From Cliona cf. orientalis (taxonomy: Eukaryota; Porifera; Demospongiae; Clionaida; Clionaidae), in the NCBI GenBank assembly GCA_963930775.1, contig OZ005694.1, positions 3,782,001 to 3,846,000 on the forward strand: a stretch of 64,000 bases of DNA, in the 5' to 3' direction. This document shows positions 58,201-64,000 of the stretch, piece after piece. Within the stretch, counting starts at the first letter, position 1; each line of letters begins with the position of its first letter. Under the pieces are notes generated by a model. It ran no database searches. It saw only the letters and a list, made by a program, of their open reading frames with translations, and had not been told where the DNA came from. The translations under genes and the position numbers were made by a program.

Positions 58201-60140
58201 ACCAATCAATTGACATTCAAGAACAAGATGATAAGCCAATTGAAGATGATAATGCTTTCTCTTCATCAAGTATGAAGCTTTCTGATTTCACTGCCCTCAA
58301 TACAAGTATCTTCCCAAAGCAGGTCAAAGTATCTAGCACTCCCTTGTATTCATCTGGTAAAGCAGAGGTCTCTCAAGGGGAAGTGCTTGATCTTCACTTC
58401 GTTCGCCAAACCAAAGCAGTGATAATGATATCAAATAGTGGAGAAGAGTATGTCGTTCCTCTAAATAGTGCAATCAGGTTCGCTGTTACCTATGATCCTC
58501 TGAATACTGGTCAACTTGTTCATCAAGGTTACCACTTTAAATCCATTGGAGAGTTGATTGCAACAAAAGAGATGCCCTCAATTGTTGTGGCAACGGAGGG
58601 TTACAATGATCCTAAACCTCAGTCTAGTGTAGAAGCTGGTGAGATTCTTGTAATCTGTGGAATTGTAAAGCAGGGACAAGGCCGAGTACTAAAAGTTACC
58701 AGTGTAACACATGGAAGAAAGTTTCTAGAAGAGAGATGTACTGCTAACTTTTCAACTCGATCGGAAGACACTAAACTTTCACTCAATGATATGTTTAAGA
58801 CTTCAGTAAGATTGCCTCAGCAGGCAGTGATCTACCCACCTGCTGGACTTCAGCTACCTGATGGTCTAGTGAATTTGCCAGTGACACTGAAGCAATTTCG
58901 AGTCATCAAATCTGTAATTGCTACACCTGTATCACCTCAAACCTACTCTCCAACCTCCTGTATGGTCTATGACATCAATCTGGAGTTAGGAATTGAAATA
59001 CAAGAGCACAGTGAGATATCAGACCATCAGCTGATAGAAATGCGAGCAAAAACACAAAAATTGTATAGCTCATTTGAACCAGCCAAGGTTGTTCCATTTC
59101 TAAAAGACAGCGTGGGGAGTCAGGAGCAAGTCACAACCACTCAGTCTGCATTGCTGACCAACACTGATCAAAAGGGCAAGTTCCTCGGCATCCAGCTTGA
59201 GCTCCCAGAGTGGCTGGGACAAATGCGAATCTCAAAAGCCAAGCTGCATTCACAGAGAGAATCCTTAACTCTGCAATCAAGTCAAGATGAAGCATACCTA
59301 AGAGGTAGCTCCACACTCCTACCTTTGAATTCGTCGATGTCATTTCAAAGTACAGACCTTGATCAGAGGATGTTGCATATGGAAAGGCACTGTAACCTAA
59401 TGGACAAGAAACTAAATTCCTTAGTTCAGAGCTTTACAAGTGTAGTACATCAGCTCACTAAACTGAAAATGCAATCCAATCTACAATTTCAAATGAGTTC
59501 CGAACAACATCGTGCACATGATCAGTATGTTGAGATGATGCAAAATACAGAATCTGAAGAAGCTCAAAGAGTTTCTCTATCACCTCCAGGAGCAGCAAGC
59601 AAGGAAGCAGACAATCAGCAGGCACGTCAACAACTTGACGAAGAATTTATCAGAGTTAAAGAATGGCAGAAGAAGCAGGAAAAGCATATGCAATGGCAAC
59701 AGGAGCAAGTTCAGCACTGGCAGATAGAATGTGAGAAACAAATGCAAGACATGCAACAGAAGTTAGCGTTACTAGAAGACAGACAAATGAAATTCTTTCA
59801 AGAAGCACAACAGAAAATAAACCAGTGGAAAGATAAGCGACCAGAACCTACTGAATTTCAAACTAAAACAGCAGAGGACGTGAGCCTAGAAAGTATGGCG
59901 AAAATTAAGACAGAAGATAGCAAAAAGCCGCAATTGCCACCAAAACCATCCAGCAAGCTGCTTAGCAAAGCTGTGTCCCCAGCTAAGGATAAGACAAATC
60001 CAGAAGGCGATGAAAGTGCATCATCTGAAGCAGTTGATTTTGGTCTTGATATGATAGCGGACAACATAGCATCATGGTGCTCACAGATGGAATTAGAACT
60101 TGAAGAACTATACACAAACTCAGTAGAGACAAGTCAATAA
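55290..60140 (+). CDS. CABIT gene D: 1616-residue CABIT/coiled-coil scaffold, single coding exon
   Basis: One uninterrupted frame. The ATG at 55290 is chosen because an in-frame TAA lies 15 bases upstream and a splice acceptor precedes it, so the leader is spliced but the coding region is not. Residues 1-1000 are low-complexity, rich in Ser, Gln, Asn and Pro, with basic SH3-ligand-like stretches (PPVKPKPAGLMK, VPPRRGSR). CABIT spans about 1005-1195: DLHFVRQTKAVIMISNSG, VPLNSAIRFAVTYD, GEILVICGIVKQG, FLEERCTANFST with a Cys near 1149. The post-CABIT block follows (LPVTLKQFRVIKSVIATP, VYDINLELGIEI, LYSSFEP). Two coiled coils lie near 1360-1390 and 1445-1515 (WQKKQEKHMQWQQEQVQHWQ). PQLPPKPSSK is a further proline motif before the acidic C-terminus. 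There is no SAM. At 1616 residues it is far longer than GAREM or THEMIS. A signalling scaffold role is inferred. Confidence 0.87.
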   Translation: MATAGATSQPGSNLQPQQRSITAQHLSRPRSPSSPQVLSRPSLSRRKASSPSPIPSNSYNGSELRVGQMSPSPPKQQVILRSISSRQQYTSTGSLGMKPRPIHSMFSVSQPQLSLEQLDVNLRSRSHTVSSHDQRNRWSTGPGECPDSSFNSGSIAKNYDLSLTKRSVEDLRPLPVPVVAPKVPPRRGSRLTTVPDRRHSEQIDKRCRETRSCEDILESVSTEELKLEKAIPNGGSVTSQAPLQAQQPYPTHSPSPLGNVVYHADLESQVQSSQGEYHTAIFKDSNHSKEMFQANRDPVAVSTSQRNHVCTSNASDSEGNSSYSRNPHSTQNQWTQQKDDQSVGNSMNLSVNTHYAIQQAQMRDQIIEANVSKEHYQRSPSVPTPHSSHTAEFINQRSVPVDSVYNYGPDTSVTRQHSSSAPPIDEINDANLSVTPHTPCSSPSPSPQVYREGTETTMINMPQNYQAFQDNKSTTAPHVPHYAIPTNSPSRHMQEQVQQPNNNSVQNTTVVQSTHHSYGHELNHASNRQILTPSNNNNSTCHLYHSQPQDMHSAVHTNEAQQGGSTNYSLTQPADTKPLQSPRATEVQSHSVSKKAQAFARAFSQWQYNGTTATTKKEQGSTKPNSHSVKPPVKPKPAGLMKGGTLSVKRDKTKSQKSPESNTKKKSGQKYIFKQSQSRTLLSRGRTASQVDPLTDVGMDSQYNNYTPLNHSQPHSGSSSDSTLRGELKFTESQKGFSASGPSPNSYDYGSQMTPTGDATLTPSSSPELYGPQGYTHDLQQPGSVQSIRGEFPRTLQQPQVDEHSKVNNAPSPNVHLQTYHKGNQSAANNVTAASSLQSANDTHMKPPSPHPCASNNYSHFPTPSNGHTSTVLSSELMPSSQLAPIAEATLESEQSMSSLLDATESTENGVADTNVRTSAKPINVSQVASVNSSSGTNEIDGKSSPTVQRSTTLPSSYKRPKPYRFNTHKYQSIDIQEQDDKPIEDDNAFSSSSMKLSDFTALNTSIFPKQVKVSSTPLYSSGKAEVSQGEVLDLHFVRQTKAVIMISNSGEEYVVPLNSAIRFAVTYDPLNTGQLVHQGYHFKSIGELIATKEMPSIVVATEGYNDPKPQSSVEAGEILVICGIVKQGQGRVLKVTSVTHGRKFLEERCTANFSTRSEDTKLSLNDMFKTSVRLPQQAVIYPPAGLQLPDGLVNLPVTLKQFRVIKSVIATPVSPQTYSPTSCMVYDINLELGIEIQEHSEISDHQLIEMRAKTQKLYSSFEPAKVVPFLKDSVGSQEQVTTTQSALLTNTDQKGKFLGIQLELPEWLGQMRISKAKLHSQRESLTLQSSQDEAYLRGSSTLLPLNSSMSFQSTDLDQRMLHMERHCNLMDKKLNSLVQSFTSVVHQLTKLKMQSNLQFQMSSEQHRAHDQYVEMMQNTESEEAQRVSLSPPGAASKEADNQQARQQLDEEFIRVKEWQKKQEKHMQWQQEQVQHWQIECEKQMQDMQQKLALLEDRQMKFFQEAQQKINQWKDKRPEPTEFQTKTAEDVSLESMAKIKTEDSKKPQLPPKPSSKLLSKAVSPAKDKTNPEGDESASSEAVDFGLDMIADNIASWCSQMELELEELYTNSVETSQ

Positions 60141-60379
60141 TTTCACAATTGTCAATATGTACAGCATTCATGCATGCGCAGCCAAGCAGTATAGGCCTAT
60201 AGTAATCCAGATCGACACTGTAACCAATTAGAGTTTCAAGATTTTATTCTAAAATTTATTTTGTAATAATTATGATATATTATTATGATAGGTCATAGCT
60301 ATTAGTAACTGTATAACATTATTATAATAATAATACCAGAGCACCAGATCCTTCATAATAATTATCATCTCATCTACAT

Positions 60380-60385
60380 AATAAA
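60380..60385 (+). terminator. Poly(A) signal of CABIT gene D
   Basis: Canonical AATAAA about 240 bases after the stop codon. Earlier AT-rich sequence contains no exact hexamer that I can see. Confidence 0.55.
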
Positions 60386-60646
60386 GAGTAAGCCCAGGGC
60401 AGCCACCAGGAATAATAATAACCCATAATATTATTATTCTCTAGACTCCTACGCCTACTGCCCCCCCCCCCCCCCCCCACAACCCTCATACCATCACATA
60501 TTAATTACCTGAGCCCTCCAGCCTCCCAAACTAGTGCTCAAGGTGTCCACCTGGAAACCAAGCACAGTAAAAAATTAATATACCTTCATGCACGATTATA
60601 TGACATTGTATTCATTCATTCATGCATTGCCAAACTGTACTATATA

Positions 60647-63600
60647 CACTACTGGACTAGAATAGTCTGAAAAGCAACTTGATAGTGTCTTATGTGTATC
60701 TTAAAATGTGTCTGTGAAAATGATCTCACTGAAAAGTGTCTAAAAAGAGTATGAAGGTCTCCGGCTAGGACTCTGGAAAGAGTCTTAAACTTCTGCATGG
60801 TCTTGAGTTATTTTAAGATGTAGTCTTAAAGGAGTCTTAGCAATCTGAAAAAAGTATGAAGTTGAAAATGGTATTTTAAGATGTAGTCTTAAAAGAGTCT
60901 TAGAATCTGAAAAACGCTTCGGAATTTGAAAAAGGATAGAAAATCATAGCAATCTGAATAAGACCTGAAATTGTTAGAAATTAATGCTAATTTAAGATAT
61001 AGTCTTAAAAGAGTCTTAGCCAATCTGAAGAAGTCTGAATGGCAAGCATCTGAAAAGTATCTGACTTTTTGATACATGTAAATATTATTATAGTGCGCGG
61101 CGCGGCGCCAGTATCACGTGAGGAGGGAAGTTTTGAATTGGATCCATGGAACGGTCTATTTAATATGGTTGGGTAGCTATTATGACGGACTGTTTGAAGA
61201 AGGCTGTGAAGAAATGGACGCTAATAAGCGTCGAAAGCCTCAAGATTTTCATTAAACTGTCCAACCGATACAGATAAAAAGCGCAGTCGACGGTCACTGC
61301 TCAGCTTCTAGGAGGTTGATTTAGCTGGGTGATAAGAAGGCTCTGGACCGAAATCAACGTTGACATCATCAGTTACAAGCCAACAAGTACGTAAGTAACG
61401 TAAACACGCTAACAATCCTCAGTCAGCTCCGAATTCGTTATACTTTGTCCTCTGTTTTTCTAATTAGTGCCCCCCTCTCCCTCCCTCCCTTGCTCCCTCT
61501 CTCTCTTTTCCCCGGTATGCTTTCCTTGGCTTTAATTCTTGTGATGGAATACCACCCAGGCCCTTTGAGGAGGAGGAGGAGAAAGGGTCTGGTTTATAAG
61601 TACTGTGTGCGCATGCGTTATTTTCCCAGTAAAGCTGGGAATTCGTATTTTTGTCCTTGACCTAAGAAATAAGCCTAAAAATCATTTGTTGTCAGTGTTT
61701 TGGGCTGTTATGACCAATTTACCTATCATAAGTGAGCAATATCGACAAATGAACAATAAAATAGCTATGAGAAGGACATGTCTAGACTTCACCGACTTTG
61801 GATGCTTAGTATACCTTGTCCGTATGTGTCTGACCGCATGGTAGTGATAATATACAGCGAATTATACTAGGAAATCCTCTGTAAATTTTGCACATGCACG
61901 TACAGTGTGTACCAGGCCCTTTCTCCTTATCCTCCTCAAAGGATCTGGATACAAGGCTATGTTGGTTCTCTGACTAATAACATTAATTTTTTTATCTTGT
62001 AGGGAATGAAGGAATGTCTGCTGGGAAAATTTTTGCAGTGGCACTAATTATGGTGTGACGACAATGATTTGATGAGGAAGGTGATACCAACTGAAGGTAA
62101 ATTGCATACTGTATTATCATCTAAGTGGATGGGGAAAGAGAAGGGTCTGGTAGCTACTAACCTCATATATACCCAGGCCCTTTGAGGGGAGGAGAAAGGG
62201 CCTTGTACCTATTGCACCATAGATATTATAGACTACGTAAACGGGATTGGAAACCGCTCACGTGAGCAATAGAACGTGTACACGCACTCCGTGTTATGGT
62301 TTGCATTCTTGGATAGACCTGTTGCTATGACAATTTGAGCAAAAAAATGGCTGAAAATGGCGACCGCAGTGCACTTATCAACTAATAGCAGCGAAACAAA
62401 CAGTAGTTTTGAACTTAAACAAGGCTTATTTCAGTGAAGGAGTCCTTACTGTAAACGTGGCCAGCAAGTTTGAGTTTCTGAAATCTCTCTGCTCTACGCT
62501 ACAGTCCCACAAAGTCCAAGAAGCAAGAATGGCCGATTTTGGCCCTTTTCACGGCCTGCTTTCTCACAGAAGACAGCGAAATCAGTGTTAAAACTGTCAT
62601 AAATAAGACAGCACATCCCGAAATGGTGGCAAGGGCAAAGCCACTGCACCGATATACTGAAATAAACAGTTTTCAACTGTTCTTGATCAGCCATTTTTTG
62701 CTTCTTGGACTTTGTGGGACTGTAGCGTAGACCAGAGAGACTTCGGAAATTCAACTTTGCTAGCCACGTTTAGAGAGGGACTCCTTACTGGAATAAGCCT
62801 AGTTCAAGTTCGAAACTACTGTTACTTCACTGCTATTAGTCGATAAGTGCACTGTGGTCGCCATTTTCGGCCATTTTTTGCTCAAATTGTCATAGCAACG
62901 GGTCCATCCAAGAATGCAAACTATAACATGGAGTGTGTGTACATGTATACGTACGTTCTATTGCTCATATGAGCAGTTTCCAATCCCTACCTGTATGATT
63001 GCACGCATATGTACCAACTACCCCAAGAAAACCTGGGTTGCTGCGAACAACTGTATGCTTTTTCACCCTCCTCCCATGGGCAAGGGTACAAGGCAATGTC
63101 ATATCGGTGCAGCCTTGTACTCTAGGCCGCAGGAGGAGGGCAAAAAGTGTACAATCATTTGTGGCATCCCAGGTTTTCCTGGGGTAGTTAGCACATGTGC
63201 GTGCAATATCTTTTTCCTCCTCCTTCCGGGCCTGGGTACAAGGCTAGGTAGCTACACATTGAATGTTCATACAACTTCCTCTGTAAATTTACTGTGGATT
63301 CTATCTTTGGCTAACAGATTGGAAAATTGAAAAATAAAGAAAAGAAGAAATTTGAGAGAAAACACAAACAATGAGACTCTAGTAAGGAATGTTCTTAGGA
63401 TTAAGTTTAATCTACATGTATATGTATATTATATTATAGTGCTGACTTTAGTATTAATTTTTATACTTTGTTTAATTTTGTGGTTTTATCCTTAACTTTA
63501 ATGTTAATCCTTATTGTTTATTCCAACTGCTATTCTTTATTCTTCATTCTTACAATAATTTGTAATTAGACCAATATCAGATTACTTTAAGATACCTCTA

Positions 63601-63839
63601 GTATTTGTGCATGTCAATACTTAAGACCAGTTTCAGTACCTTCTCATGAACTTTTTAGACTTTTCGTCAGTCTGTTTTCATACCCTTTTAAGTCAAAATT
63701 GGGCCAAATTTTTAGACCAATTTCATACCATTTTCATATACTATTGAGAAACTTTTCAGACTTTTTATGTCAGATGCTTTTTCAGAGACACAATCCAGAC
63801 TATTTTAAGACTACTTTAAGACCACACTCTCCAGTAGTG
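60647..63839. mobile_element. 3193-bp non-autonomous CACTA (EnSpm-like) transposon
   Basis: The ends are CACTACTGGA (60647-60656) and its inverse TCCAGTAGTG (63830-63839), flanked on both sides by ATA, the 3-bp target duplication of CACTA elements. Subterminal regions hold many degenerate repeats in opposite orientation: AGTCTTAAAAGAGTCTTAG and ATCTGAAAA words at 60660-61080, TTTTCAGACT, TTTTAGAC and TTTAAGAC words at 63580-63815. Such arrays are typical transposase-binding regions. No transposase frame is visible. The interior holds a 750-bp palindrome (62242-62988), several CCAGGCCCTTT hairpin pieces and a CG-rich patch at 61093-61110. Confidence 0.82.
62242..62988. repeat. ~750-bp palindrome with ~295-bp arms
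   Basis: The left arm (62242-62534: GGGATTGGAAACCGCTCACG, TGCATTCTTGGATAGACC, AAAATGGCGACC, CCACAAAGTCCAAGAAGCAA) is mirrored in the right arm (62690-62988: TTGCTTCTTGGACTTTGTGG, GGTCGCCATTTTCGGCC, CCAAGAATGCAAACTATAAC). Roughly one base in ten to fifteen differs. About 155 loop bases lie between. It is nested in the CACTA-like element. Confidence 0.85.
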
Positions 63840-64000
63840 ATAGAGCACCACAGATGCTGTTGGGTATGTATACTTATAGTATGGCAACACAATTATTATA
63901 ATACTATTATGGGAAATGTAGCTTAATTATGCCAAAACTGGCAATATTATTATTATCAGTAAAAGTATATGGTAAAGATTATTATTGATGGAACTCTGTC
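63840..64000. other. Right edge, no feature seen
   Basis: AT-rich sequence outside the CACTA-like element. No gene, repeat or splice signal is recognisable. Confidence 0.3.

Noticed and set aside
61178-61270. Short frame starting ATGACGGACTG within the CACTA-like element
   Set aside because: About 30 codons, overlapping frames look equally plausible, and a local GACGC...GCGTC inverted repeat explains part of it; not enough to call captured coding sequence.
1-64000. CRISPR arrays, tRNA or rRNA genes, bacterial operons
   Set aside because: No regularly spaced repeats with unique spacers, no recognisable tRNA or rRNA sequence, and spliced genes exclude a prokaryotic origin.

Overview
The window looks like eukaryotic, animal nuclear DNA, most likely from a demosponge. 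Genes have GT-AG introns and AATAAA poly(A) signals, and the DNA is AT-rich and full of small inverted-repeat elements. The gene families also fit: a Death-ankyrin protein with the middle domain I associate with sponge genomes, a beta-helix protein with a multi-pass C-terminus, and CABIT and CABIT-SAM scaffolds. The species cannot be read from the sequence. All exon models are hand-read from splice signals and frame continuity.

Layout. 1-3525 (-): a secreted glycosidase-like gene cut by the left edge. 4510-8429 (+): a CABIT+SAM gene in 5 coding exons. 8.5-13.1 kb: transposon remnants. 13166-26798 (+): a second CABIT+SAM gene in 17 coding exons, its introns carrying many miniature elements. 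26999-27608 (+): a possible 47-residue membrane peptide. 28296-32777 (+): a large CABIT gene in two coding exons. 33458-37336 (-): an intronless beta-helix/multi-pass membrane protein. 37.7-41.8 kb: repeats and a second LINE remnant. 41917-53607 (+): a Death-domain/ankyrin gene with a repeat-filled 6-kb intron that also holds an antisense ankyrin pseudogene. 55290-60140 (+): a fourth CABIT gene, 1616 residues in one coding exon. 60647-63839: a 3.2-kb non-autonomous CACTA-like transposon.

The main result is a local cluster of four same-strand CABIT genes (here A, B, C and D). A and B resemble GAREM in architecture (CABIT, proline-rich/tyrosine region, coiled coil, SAM). C and D have lost or never had SAM and end in coiled coils. 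B, C and D, and more weakly A, share a further conserved block directly after CABIT. Intron content differs sharply: B is intron-rich, while C and D are nearly intronless. CABIT adaptors in other animals link receptor tyrosine signalling to GRB2/ERK, and the visible PxxP and tyrosine motifs suggest the same kind of role here, but that is inference.

A second theme is mobile DNA. At least seven small elements end in TACCGTA/TACGGTA-like termini with unrelated interiors, which suggests that one transposase mobilised many MITE families.
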